Part shown: piece after piece, positions 54,169 through 62,631 of the stretch | Layout: each line of letters begins with the position of its first letter | Numbering within the stretch: the stretch's first letter is position 1 | Translations under genes and position numbers: made by a program | Source of the DNA: Burkholderia vietnamiensis LMG 10929 | GTDB lineage: Bacteria; Pseudomonadota; Gammaproteobacteria; Burkholderiales; Burkholderiaceae | Length of the DNA stretch: 64,000 nt | NCBI RefSeq assembly: GCF_000959445.1 | Contig: NZ_CP009632.1 | Span: forward strand, 868,001 to 932,000 | Reading direction: 5' to 3' | Notes under the pieces: model-generated | What the model was told of the DNA's origin: nothing | Database searches by the model: none | Seen by the model: the letters and a program-made list of their open reading frames with translations, nothing else

Positions 54169-54843
54169 TCACGCGTCGGTCCATCGCGCGCCCAGCACGC
54201 GCCCGCAGAAGTTCGGCCGATGAAAATCCGGGTCCGCGCGTTCGAGCACGTCGGCGCTCCACGTACCGAACGTCGACTGCGGCCGATGTTCGACGCCGCG
54301 CGCGACCGTGTCGAGAAACGCTTCGCGAAAACCGCTGCCGCGCGGGTACGCGGCCAGCAGCGCGGCCCGCTCGGCGGCCGTATAGGCGTCGAAGTCGGTC
54401 GCCATCAGATCGGTCGACACCGCACCGGCCAGCGCGCGCGCGAGCGGCGATGCGCGCACGGCCACGCCCGGCGTCGTATGCAGCGCGATCGCGTGCCACA
54501 CGTCGTCGCGCATGCGCCGCGAGCGGCGATGCCGCAGCAGCAGCGCATGCGCGGCATCCGCCCCGTCGAGCTCGTAACGTGCGGTCGAGCGGCAGTACGC
54601 GTGGCTCAATCCCATGTTCACGTACATCGCGGCGACATACAGCGCATCGGCATCGCACGTGTCGCCCGCGCGCCGCGCGGCGAGCGACGCGAACACGAAT
54701 ACGCGCGCGGCGTGACCGGCGAGCGCGGCAGGCAACGATGCGCGCGCCGCGTCGGCCGCGTCGATCGCCAGCGGCGTGCGCGGAATGCGCACGCCGGCCA
54801 CTTCGCCGCCGTCAGCCGGTGCGCGCGTGTGCGCAGCATTCAT
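54169..54843 (-). CDS. HD-superfamily protein with degenerate catalytic motif
   Basis: The product has 224 residues. It aligns by eye with the cyanamide hydratase/HD-domain proteins common in this genus: HAARVFVF (His44), YVAAMYVNMGLS, YELDGADAA, HAIALHTTPG and FRRxNFC-like PNFCGRVLG. The usual second motif FHDMGL reads YVNMGL (74-79), so the metal-binding His-Asp pair is replaced by Val75-Asn76. The first and third histidines remain. It is last in a minus-strand set after the amidohydrolase (84 bp apart). GAGGAGACGAG precedes the ATG. Confidence 0.82.
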   Translation of the reverse strand: MNAAHTRAPADGGEVAGVRIPRTPLAIDAADAARASLPAALAGHAARVFVFASLAARRAGDTCDADALYVAAMYVNMGLSHAYCRSTARYELDGADAAHALLLRHRRSRRMRDDVWHAIALHTTPGVAVRASPLARALAGAVSTDLMATDFDAYTAAERAALLAAYPRGSGFREAFLDTVARGVEHRPQSTFGTWSADVLERADPDFHRPNFCGRVLGARWTDA

Positions 54844-54856
54844 CTCGTCTCCTCAT

Positions 54857-54872
54857 GCCCCGTGCACGGGGC
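54857..54872. repeat. 16-bp perfect palindrome before the HD-like gene
   Basis: GCCCCGTGCACGGGGC lies 14 bp upstream of the HD-gene start and downstream of the amidohydrolase stop. It could form a short RNA hairpin next to the ribosome-binding site. Confidence 0.55.
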
Positions 54873-54927
54873 GGAAAATCGTTCAATGCAACGCGCGGCC
54901 GCGCACGCGGCACGCCGGGGCGGCGCG

Positions 54928-56835
54928 CTAGAACGCGACGCAGCGGCAGCCGAACGCGTCGCAACGATCGCCGGCGGCGCTCGCCGTCGGGAAGCGCGAG
55001 CGCGCGAAGCGGCGTCCGTGGCCGCGGGTACGGCACGCGTCCATCCCCGGCTCGGCGCATGCGCCCGCCGCTGCCGACGCGCGCGCACGGGCTCGCGCGC
55101 CGCCCGCCGCATCGTCGGCGCCGCCGTCTGCGCCGCGGTCGGCCACCGGCGACCACGCGGGGCTGACGGGCGGCAACGGCGGCGCGAGCGACGCGAATTC
55201 GGCATCCGCGTGCACGACCTTGCCGTCCACGACCGTCAGCACCGACGACAACTGCGGAATGCGCGCGACGTCGATCGCGAAGTAGTCGTCGCTCAGCACC
55301 GCGAAGTCCGCGTACCGGCCGGGCGTCAGCGCGCCCTTGCGGTGCTCGTCCGCCGAGAACCACGCGCTGCCGAGCGTGTGGACGCGCAGCGCTTCCATCC
55401 GGCCGAGCCGCGCACGCGCGGGGTACAGCGGCGTGCCGCCGACCGAGCGCCCCGACACCATCCAGTACAGCGCGACGAACGGGTTGTAGCCGGCCGTCTG
55501 CGTCGCACCGGAGCCCGCGCCGACCGGCAGCCCGGCCGCGAGCATCGCGCGGATCGGCGGCGCGCGGCGCGCCGCGGTCGCGCCGTAGCGCGCGATGAAC
55601 GCCTCGCCCTGGAACGCCATGCGCGGCTGCACGGTCACGCCGCCGCCGAGCGCTGCGATCCGGGCGATATTGGCGTCCGACAGCGTTTCACAACGGTCGA
55701 AGCACCAGCGCAAGCCGTCGAACGGCAGCTCGCGGTTCACCGCTTCGAGAACGTCGAGGAAACGGCCGATCGACTCGTCGTAGGTCGCATGCAGCCGGAA
55801 CGGCCAGCGGTGGCGCACCAGCAGCCGCACGACGGCCGCGAGATCCGCCTCGAGCGACGCCGGCAGCTCGGTGCGCGGCTCGAGGAAGTTGCCGAGATCG
55901 ACCGCCGAGAACAGCAGCCGCTCGCCGGCGCCGTGCGTGCGCAGGAACGCGTCGCCGTCGCCGGGCGCCGTCAGTGCGATCCATTTCGCGAAGTCGTCGA
56001 CTTCGCGGCCCGCATGCCGCGCGCCGAGCGCGTAGGCGATGCGCGTCGTCAGCTCGCCGCGCCGCGCGAGCGTCATGACGGCCGCATAGTCGTCCGGATA
56101 GACGAGGCCGTCGCCGCCCGCGTCGATCGCGCTCGTCACGCCGACGCGATTCAGCGCATGCATGAACTGTTGCGTCGAGTTGAGCCGGTCGCCGTCCGAC
56201 AGCGCCGGCGCTGGGTCGAGCGCCGCGCTCAGCACGGCCGGGTCGGGCCGCGCGAGCAGCAGCCCGGTCGGTCGCCCGTAGCGGTCGCGCCGCAGTTCGC
56301 CGCCGCCCGGATCGGGCGTGTCGCGGTCGTAGCCGAGCGCGCGCAGCGCGGCCGCGTTCAGCCACGCGCTGTCGCCCAGGTGCTGGACGAACACGGGCGT
56401 ATCGGGCGCGATTGCATTGAGCTCGGCCAGCGTCGGCCCGCGCTTTTCCGCGAACTGCAGCGCGCTCCAGCCGCCGGCGACGCGCACCCACTGCGGCGCA
56501 GGCGTGCGCCGCACCTGCCGGCGCAACCGGTCGAGCGCGTCGGCGAGCGACGGTATGCCGTCCCAGCGCAATTCGAGGTTGAAGGTCTGGCCGCCGCGGA
56601 TCGCCTGCAGATGCGCATCGACGAGGCCGGGAATCACGGTGCGGCCGTGCAGGTCGATGCGCGTCGTGGCGACGCCCGCATGGCGCAGCACGTCGCGATC
56701 GTCGCCGGTCGCGACGATGCGCCCGTCCTTCACCGCGAGCGCGCTGACGAACGAGCCCCGCTCGTCCTGTGTCGCAATCTTGCCGTTGAAGACGACGAGA
56801 TCCGCCGAGTGCGCGGGTTCCGTCGCTCTAAGCAC
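54928..56835 (-). CDS. YtcJ-like amidohydrolase with altered HxH motif and Cys-rich tail
   Basis: The product has 635 residues, amidohydrolase-3 type. ADLVVFNGKIATQDERGSFVSALAVKDGRI is the standard N-terminal sandwich. The metal motif that normally reads DSHxH is DAHLQ (His75, Gln77), so one ligand is changed. Further marks are YPDDYAAVMTL, RCETLSDANIARIAALGGGVTVQPRM and GALTPGRYADFAVLSDDYFAI. The C-terminal 60 residues are an Ala/Asp/Arg-rich extension ending in a Cys cluster (DRCDAFGCRCVAF). GTG 56835 is chosen because GGAGG is seven bases before it. Confidence 0.87.
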   Translation of the reverse strand: MLRATEPAHSADLVVFNGKIATQDERGSFVSALAVKDGRIVATGDDRDVLRHAGVATTRIDLHGRTVIPGLVDAHLQAIRGGQTFNLELRWDGIPSLADALDRLRRQVRRTPAPQWVRVAGGWSALQFAEKRGPTLAELNAIAPDTPVFVQHLGDSAWLNAAALRALGYDRDTPDPGGGELRRDRYGRPTGLLLARPDPAVLSAALDPAPALSDGDRLNSTQQFMHALNRVGVTSAIDAGGDGLVYPDDYAAVMTLARRGELTTRIAYALGARHAGREVDDFAKWIALTAPGDGDAFLRTHGAGERLLFSAVDLGNFLEPRTELPASLEADLAAVVRLLVRHRWPFRLHATYDESIGRFLDVLEAVNRELPFDGLRWCFDRCETLSDANIARIAALGGGVTVQPRMAFQGEAFIARYGATAARRAPPIRAMLAAGLPVGAGSGATQTAGYNPFVALYWMVSGRSVGGTPLYPARARLGRMEALRVHTLGSAWFSADEHRKGALTPGRYADFAVLSDDYFAIDVARIPQLSSVLTVVDGKVVHADAEFASLAPPLPPVSPAWSPVADRGADGGADDAAGGARARARASAAAGACAEPGMDACRTRGHGRRFARSRFPTASAAGDRCDAFGCRCVAF

Positions 56836-56967
56836 TGTCGGGCCTCCGGTGCGCGGCGCGCCGCGCGGTCCGCGGCTCGTACGCACTCGCCAATGCGGCC
56901 GGCACGCGCACGGCGGCACGCATACCGCCCACCCACAGCGGCCCCGCCGCCCCGAATGCGCGCATCG

Positions 56968-59900
56968 TCATGCCCCCTGCTGCGCCGCGTCGACGGCGTC
57001 GTGTCGGGCGCGCGGGCGGGACGGCACGGGCGCCGCGTCCTGACGCACGAAACTCTGCACCCGCAGCAGCCGGCGCACGTCGTGCGCGCGCGAGCGCGGG
57101 TCGAAGTCCTGCACGATGCCGGCGACCAGCGTCGACGCCTGCGCGGTACGCCCGCGCTCGATCAGGTGATCGGCGAGATCCAGCGAGCTGCGCAGCGCCC
57201 ACATCCCGGCGCCCTGCGCGTTCGCCGTCTCGATCGCCATCTGCAGATGACGCTGCCCGTCCGCCTCGCATGCGACCGAGAGGTCCGCGCCGACGGTACG
57301 CGCGTGCTCGAGCATCGCGACGCCGCGCACGCGCAGCAGTTCGGGGACGAACAGGTGCTCGCCATGCGCGCGGCAGCGCGCGAGCGTCGCGTCGAGCAGC
57401 GCGCGCGCCTGCGCCGCGCGGCCGGTGCGCACCAGCCCTTCCGCATACGCGACGTTCAGCGGCGCGAGCAGCCTGCGGAACCCGCTCGCGTCGACACGCT
57501 GCAGCGCCGGCTCGAGCCGCGCGAGCCCCGCGCCCGGATGGCCGGCCTGGATGTCGAACTGGCCGGTCAGGCATTCCGCGTGGCTGCGCCAGATGTCGAA
57601 GCCGTGCGCAGCGGCGCTCGCGCGCAGCGTCGCGAGATAGTCCGACGTGATGTCGTGATCGCCGTAGCGCAGCGCGATCGGCACGGCGGCCGCGCCGAGC
57701 ACGATGCACAGCGCGAGCGGCGAGCCCGCGCGGCGTGCGCACTCGACCGCCTGCGCGGCGAAGCGCATCGCGGCTTCCGGCTCGCCCTGCATCCACACGA
57801 GCCGCGTGAGCATGGTGCGCGCGAGCGTCGCCACGTCGACGCCGAGCGCCGCCTGCGCGCACGGCGGTTCGCCGGCGTCCGCGAGGCCGGCCGTAGCCGC
57901 CTCCAGCCGCTCGCGCGCCTGCGCGTGCTCGCCGAAATAGTGCAGCGAGGTCGCGACCATCGCATGCGCGAGCAAGCGCTGCGACGGGTCGCCGCGCCGC
58001 TCGGCCGCGCGCTCGAAGCGCATCGCGTAGCGCAGCGATTCGTGGATATCGGACAGCGTCAGCATCGTGTTCCACAATCCGACCAGCGCGCGCGCGTCGA
58101 ACGCGTCGTCGCCGCTGCGGGCCGCGAGGCCCAGCGTGCGGTCCCACATCGCGGCCGCGGCCAGCGCATCGCCGTCGGTGTGCAGCACCGCCGACGCGCA
58201 TGCAGCGCGCAACCGCATCTCGCGGCCCGCGTCGAGCGGGGCGGCGGCGCCTGCGTCCAGCGCGTCGAGCAGCTGTCTCGCGTGCGCGGCGGACTCGCGC
58301 ATCCGCGCGGGCTCCTGCAATGCGTGCGTCAACAGGTCCGGGTCGGGGTCGGGAATGGCGGCGGCCGGCGGCGCCGGGTCGGTCGTGGCTTGGGCTTGGG
58401 CTTGGGCTTGGGCTTGGGCTTCGGCTTCGGCTTCGGCCGCTGCCATGATCCGGGCTTGCGCGTGGGCCTGCGCATGGACTTGCGCATCCGCCCGCGCATC
58501 GTCCGCGTGCGCCGCGCGCCCGTCCGCGTCCGTGTCCGTGCCCGCTTCAGCGCCGACACCCACACGCGCCGGCGCATGTTCGCGCTCGTACAGCGCGTGG
58601 CGCGCGGCGATCCGCTCGAACTCGCCCTCGTTGTGCAGTTTCTCCAGCGCATAGGCGCGCGTCGACTCGGTGAGCCGGTAGCACACGTATGCGCCATGGA
58701 ATTCGACGCTCACCAGCGATTTCGCGACCAGTTCGCCGAGCACCGCGATCGTGTCCGACGCCGACGTGTCGGGCTCCGCGGCGACCGCGCGCGCGGCATC
58801 GAACGAGAACGGCCCGATGAAGCAGCCCATCCGGCGAAACAGCGCACGCGCGGTCGGATCGAGCAGCACGTAGCTCCAGTCGAACGTGGCGCGCAGGGTC
58901 TGATGGCGCGGCAGCGACGACCGCAGGCCGCCGGTCAGCAGGTTCAGCCGGTCGTCCAGCCGCGACGCGACGACCGCGAGCCCGAGCGTCGCCACCCTTG
59001 CCGCGGCCAGCTCGATCGCGAGCGGCAGCCCGTCGAGGCGCCGGCAGATGTCGCCCATCAGCCGCACGGCCGCTTCGTCGATCGGGCACTCCGGCGCGGC
59101 GGCGCGTACGCGTTCCAGGAACAGCGCGACGGCCGAGCACCGGGCGATTTCGTCGAACGACGCATCGCTTGCCGGCACCGCGAGCGGGCTCATCCGCAGC
59201 ACCGCTTCGGCCGAGATGTGCAGCGGCTCGCGGCTCGTGACCAGCACGCGCAGCGACCCGGCAACGGAGGTGAGGGTTTCGACGAGCTTCGCGACCAGAT
59301 CGACGATGTGCTCGGCGTTGTCGAGCACGAGCAGGCTGCGCGACTCGGCGAACGCGGCGCCGACGCACTCGACGGCCGGTATGCCGTCGACGTCGAGCCC
59401 GAGTTCGGCCGCGATCGCGATCAGCATGTCGTCGTGCGTCGACGCGGCTGCGAGCTCGACGAACAGCACGCGCTCGCGTCCGTGGCAGCGCGCATCGTGC
59501 GCCACATGCGCGGCGAGGCTCGTCTTGCCGATGCCGCCCGCGCCCACGAGCGTGACGACCGGCGTGCGCGCCAACATGGCGACGATCTGCGCGAGCTCGG
59601 CATCGCGCCCGACCAGCGGCGGGGTCGGCACGGCGTGGGAGGCGTCGGGCAGCGCGGCGAGATCGGGGGCTGCGGACTCCACGAGCGCAACGGATCCAGC
59701 GGGCGCAGCGGCCGCGGACATGCCCTGCCCAGGCTCGCCGCCCTCTGGGACGTCCGGCGCCGGCCCGGCCGCGGCCGACGCGCTCGCGACGAGCAGATAG
59801 CCGCGCCCGGGAACCGTCTTGATCAGATCGCGATTCGCGCCGAGCGCCTTGCGCAGCGTCGCGACGTGCACCTGCAGCCGGTTTTCCTCGACGATCAGGC

Positions 59901-60066
59901 CCGGCCAGACCGCATCCATGATGTCGTCCTTCGACACGACCGAACCGCTCGCGCGGTGCAGCACTTCGAGGATGTCGAGCGCACGCGCGCCGATGCGCAG
60001 CGACGCGCCGTGACGACGAATGTCCCGCTGCTCGAAATCGACCGACAAAGTACCGATCTGGATCAT
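56968..60066 (-). CDS. Large winged-helix (OmpR-type) regulator with ATPase and TPR-like region
   Basis: The product has 1032 residues. The winged helix (1-95) matches that of the 598-residue paralogue closely (SKDDIMDAVWPGLIVEENRLQVHVATLRKALGANRDLIKTVPGRGYLL). Walker A GAGGIGKT is at 175-182. The long C-terminal part is helical and TPR-like, as in MalT/STAND regulators. A low-complexity string of Ala alternating with Gln or Glu (about 545-560) is encoded by tandem hexamers. GGAGG precedes the ATG. It heads a minus-strand set with the amidohydrolase and HD-like genes. Confidence 0.9.
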   Translation of the reverse strand: MIQIGTLSVDFEQRDIRRHGASLRIGARALDILEVLHRASGSVVSKDDIMDAVWPGLIVEENRLQVHVATLRKALGANRDLIKTVPGRGYLLVASASAAAGPAPDVPEGGEPGQGMSAAAAPAGSVALVESAAPDLAALPDASHAVPTPPLVGRDAELAQIVAMLARTPVVTLVGAGGIGKTSLAAHVAHDARCHGRERVLFVELAAASTHDDMLIAIAAELGLDVDGIPAVECVGAAFAESRSLLVLDNAEHIVDLVAKLVETLTSVAGSLRVLVTSREPLHISAEAVLRMSPLAVPASDASFDEIARCSAVALFLERVRAAAPECPIDEAAVRLMGDICRRLDGLPLAIELAAARVATLGLAVVASRLDDRLNLLTGGLRSSLPRHQTLRATFDWSYVLLDPTARALFRRMGCFIGPFSFDAARAVAAEPDTSASDTIAVLGELVAKSLVSVEFHGAYVCYRLTESTRAYALEKLHNEGEFERIAARHALYEREHAPARVGVGAEAGTDTDADGRAAHADDARADAQVHAQAHAQARIMAAAEAEAEAQAQAQAQAQATTDPAPPAAAIPDPDPDLLTHALQEPARMRESAAHARQLLDALDAGAAAPLDAGREMRLRAACASAVLHTDGDALAAAAMWDRTLGLAARSGDDAFDARALVGLWNTMLTLSDIHESLRYAMRFERAAERRGDPSQRLLAHAMVATSLHYFGEHAQARERLEAATAGLADAGEPPCAQAALGVDVATLARTMLTRLVWMQGEPEAAMRFAAQAVECARRAGSPLALCIVLGAAAVPIALRYGDHDITSDYLATLRASAAAHGFDIWRSHAECLTGQFDIQAGHPGAGLARLEPALQRVDASGFRRLLAPLNVAYAEGLVRTGRAAQARALLDATLARCRAHGEHLFVPELLRVRGVAMLEHARTVGADLSVACEADGQRHLQMAIETANAQGAGMWALRSSLDLADHLIERGRTAQASTLVAGIVQDFDPRSRAHDVRRLLRVQSFVRQDAAPVPSRPRARHDAVDAAQQGA
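58387..58434. repeat. Tandem hexamers (GGCTTG)x5 (GGCTTC)x3
   Basis: Eight in-register hexamers inside the large regulator gene encode an (AQ)n(AE)n string. Expansion or contraction keeps the reading frame. Confidence 0.85.
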
Positions 60067-60469
60067 GGCCGCCTCCGGGTACCTCAGGATGACCGCCGCA
60101 TGAGCGCGGCAGCTCACGCGGCAGGAAGTCGGAGCCCGGCGCGCGATCGCGCCGGGCGGGGAAATATCGAATTGACGGCCCAGTGTAAAAGGACGTCCGG
60201 CGGAAATCTTGAAGAAAAATGCGCTGCACGGGTGCCGGCGCGCCGCTCGGCGCGGTCACTTGCGTGTCGGGCAGCGCCGCTATACTGTGCCGGGCCCCGC
60301 GCACACGTGCCCCGCGCGGGCGTTCGGGCGTGCGGCCGTCGCGCCCGCGCATCGAAAGCCGATCGTCAGGGTCGCGAGCGGACCTTTGTACAAATTCATT
60401 TTGAATGCACGCGTGCCCGTATAAACTCGACTCGTCGTAACGCGCCACGAGTCACTCGCAGGAAAATCC
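60067..60469. promoter_or_regulatory. Divergent promoter region of large regulator and AraC gene
   Basis: These 403 bp contain a 13-bp palindrome ATTCATTTTGAAT (60394-60406) followed by TATAAA at 60420-60425, a likely AraC-gene promoter. On the minus strand a single TTCAA (60213-60209) lies 22 bp before TACACT, matching the third position of the TTCAG arrays. No gene is supported. Confidence 0.45.
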
Positions 60470-61390
60470 ATGCCCGACCTCGTCATCGCAGCGCCGGACG
60501 CCCCGGTCGCGCCAACGCCGAAAGACACGCTCGGCTGCGCGGCAAGCCTGCTGTCGAAGGACATCGAGACGGCCGCCGGCGGCCTGAAGCTGCACCGCAA
60601 ATGCATGCGCGAGGCGCACGTCGAGCATATCGACATGCCCGCATGCGATCGCGGCTTCCTGGTCGGCGTATCGCTGAACGGCGGCCACCGCCGCACGCTC
60701 TACGGGCGCGCGGGCGCGAGCGAGCGCCGGTTCCAGCAACACTCGATCTACATTCGCGACTTCTCGCGCCATTTCCGCGCCGACCTGTACGGTAATTTCG
60801 ACTTCGTGCTGGTCGAGCTGCCGCCCGCGTATCTCGAACGCGTCGGCCGGGAGCATGGCGGCAGCGCGGTCGGCGGCCTGACCTCGCGGCCCGACGTGCG
60901 CGACCCGGTGCTCGGCCATCTCGCGCACGCCGTGGCCGACAGCCTCGACGCGCCCGGGCCGCTCGATGCGCTGTTCATCGAGCAGATCGGGCTGGCGATG
61001 GGCACCCATCTGCTGCGCCGCTACGGCGCTGCGCGCGTGCGCGACCTCGAGCGCAAGGGCGTGCTGTCGCCGGCAAAAGTGGCGCTCGCGAAGGAACTGC
61101 TGATGGAAAAGGCGAACCTCGGCGTGTCGATCGAGGAAGTCGCGAACGAATGCGACCTGTCGCGCGGCTATTTCATCCGCGCGTTCTCCCGCACCACCGG
61201 CCGCACGCCGCACCAGTGGCTGCTCGAACAGCGCGTGACGCGGGCGCGCCATCTGATCGAGACGTCCGACATGACGCTCGCCGAGATCGCCGCCGATTGC
61301 GGGTTCTCCGACCAGAGCCATCTGAACCGCGTGTTCCTGCGCGTGATCGGCCATCCGCCCGGCGCGTGGCGCCGCGCGCGCTCGCGCTGA
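60470..61390 (+). CDS. AraC-family transcriptional regulator
   Basis: The product has 306 residues. The C-terminal AraC domain (about 200-300) has two helix-turn-helix units: SIEEVANECDLSRGYFIRAFSRTTGRTPHQWLLEQRVTRA and TLAEIAADCGFSDQSHLNRVFLRVIGHPPGAWRR. The N-terminal part is a cupin-like signal domain without a recognisable ligand motif. GCAGGAAA precedes the ATG. It is divergent from the large winged-helix regulator. Confidence 0.92.
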   Translation: MPDLVIAAPDAPVAPTPKDTLGCAASLLSKDIETAAGGLKLHRKCMREAHVEHIDMPACDRGFLVGVSLNGGHRRTLYGRAGASERRFQQHSIYIRDFSRHFRADLYGNFDFVLVELPPAYLERVGREHGGSAVGGLTSRPDVRDPVLGHLAHAVADSLDAPGPLDALFIEQIGLAMGTHLLRRYGAARVRDLERKGVLSPAKVALAKELLMEKANLGVSIEEVANECDLSRGYFIRAFSRTTGRTPHQWLLEQRVTRARHLIETSDMTLAEIAADCGFSDQSHLNRVFLRVIGHPPGAWRRARSR

Positions 61391-61691
61391 TCGCGTCGGC
61401 CTGGCAACGGCGTCGGCGCGCAGCGCGCCATGCGAGGCTCATGAAACAGTTCAACGTCGACAGCGTGGCCGAGCTGCTGCGCCTCGCGCCGTCGAAGAAG
61501 CGGGCCTGACGTTGCGCGAAGCCGTCAGGCGTGCGCGTCGCAGAATGCACGCGCACACCTCACAACCCTCCTCCCACCCCGCCCCTGAATCGTCCTGAAG
61601 ATCGCCCACGCCGCCGCTGCGCCCCACGCAGCCGACGCTAGAATGCGAACCGCATGCAACGCGACGTTGCGACACGCACGAGGGCGACCCG
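61391..61691. other. Intergenic region with a LuxR remnant and a partial TTCAG array
   Basis: These 301 bp hold the C-terminal remnant of a LuxR-type regulator (61429-61509) and two CTGAA sites 10 bp apart (61585 and 61595). A TAGAAT hexamer at 61639-61644 is a likely -10 element for the LysR gene. Confidence 0.45.
61429..61509 (+). pseudogene. C-terminal remnant of a FixJ/LuxR-type response regulator
   Basis: The 26-residue tail HARLMKQFNVDSVAELLRLAP to KKRA matches the last helix of LuxR/FixJ winged domains (HRxRVMRKMxxDSVAELVRLA in relatives). No helix-turn-helix or receiver precedes it in any frame, so this is a deletion remnant. The upstream part has been replaced by or joined to unrelated sequence. 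Confidence 0.6.
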
Positions 61692-62597
61692 ATGGACAAA
61701 TTCTCCGCACTGCGCGCGTTCGTTGAAGTGGCCGAAGCCGGCGGTTTCTCGAGCGCCGGACGGCGTCTCGAACTCGCCGCTTCGTCGGTGGTGCGCGCGG
61801 TGGACGCGCTCGAGGCATCGCTCGGCACGGTGCTGTTCAACCGCACGACCCGGCAGGTCACGCTGTCCGATGCCGGCGTCGTCTACTACGCGCGGGCGAA
61901 GCGCGTGCTGGAGGAACTGGCCGATGCGGATGCGCTCGTCGCCGACCGCGGCAGCGAGCCGTCCGGGCCGCTGCGCGTGTCGGTGCCGGTCGCCTACGGG
62001 CTGCGCCGCATCGCGCCGCACGTCGCGGCGTTGCTCGCGCGCCATCCGAAGCTCGACATCGACCTGCAGCTCACCGACGAACGCGTCGACCTCGTGACGA
62101 GCCGGATCGACGTCGCGATCCGGCTCGGCGACGCGGCGCCGAGCGCAGACGTCGTCGCGCGCCCGCTCGGCACGTTCCGGCGCCACGTGGTCGCCAGCCC
62201 AGGCTATCTCGACGCGCATGGCACGCCGGCCACGCCCGGCGACCTGGTCGACCACGCGTGCCTGCGCTTTCACTTCGGCGTCGACCAGCAGGCGTGGACC
62301 TTCGTCGGCGCGCAGGGGACCACACAGGTCGTCGTCGCCGGCCGGCTCAAATCGAATCACAGCGAAGTGCTGTGCGAAGCCGCGCTCGACGGCGCGGGCA
62401 TCGCGCTGCTGCCCGACTGGCTGGTCGATGCGGACGTCGAGGCCGGCCGCCTGCGGCGTCTGTTCGACGACTACGACGTCACGCCCGGCGCCGCACGCGC
62501 GGTGATCACCGCGCTGTACCTGCCGAACCAGCGCGGCTCGAAGCGCGTCGCCGCGTTCATCGACTTCGTCGCCGCGCTCGCCCGCGCGCCGGCATGA
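61692..62597 (+). CDS. LysR-family regulator (CrgA-like)
   Basis: The product has 301 residues. The winged helix reads MDKFSALRAFVEVAEAGGFSSAG then SSVVRAVDALEASLGTVLFNRTTRQVTLSDAG. The effector domain has GPLRVSVPVAYGLRRIAPHVAALLARHPKLDIDLQL and DLVTSRIDVAIRLGDAAPS, typical of the CrgA/AaeR group. It converges with the porin gene. Its effector is unknown. Confidence 0.92.
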   Translation: MDKFSALRAFVEVAEAGGFSSAGRRLELAASSVVRAVDALEASLGTVLFNRTTRQVTLSDAGVVYYARAKRVLEELADADALVADRGSEPSGPLRVSVPVAYGLRRIAPHVAALLARHPKLDIDLQLTDERVDLVTSRIDVAIRLGDAAPSADVVARPLGTFRRHVVASPGYLDAHGTPATPGDLVDHACLRFHFGVDQQAWTFVGAQGTTQVVVAGRLKSNHSEVLCEAALDGAGIALLPDWLVDADVEAGRLRRLFDDYDVTPGAARAVITALYLPNQRGSKRVAAFIDFVAALARAPA

Positions 62598-62631
62598 CGC
62601 GTCCCGCGTCACACGTCGGCCGTCACGCGCG

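Noticed and set aside
53902..60795. Very long plus-strand frame of over 2200 codons
   Set aside because: It is a shadow of minus-strand genes in GC-rich DNA: Arg/Ala-rich, no domain, and it runs across the porous ends of four real genes.
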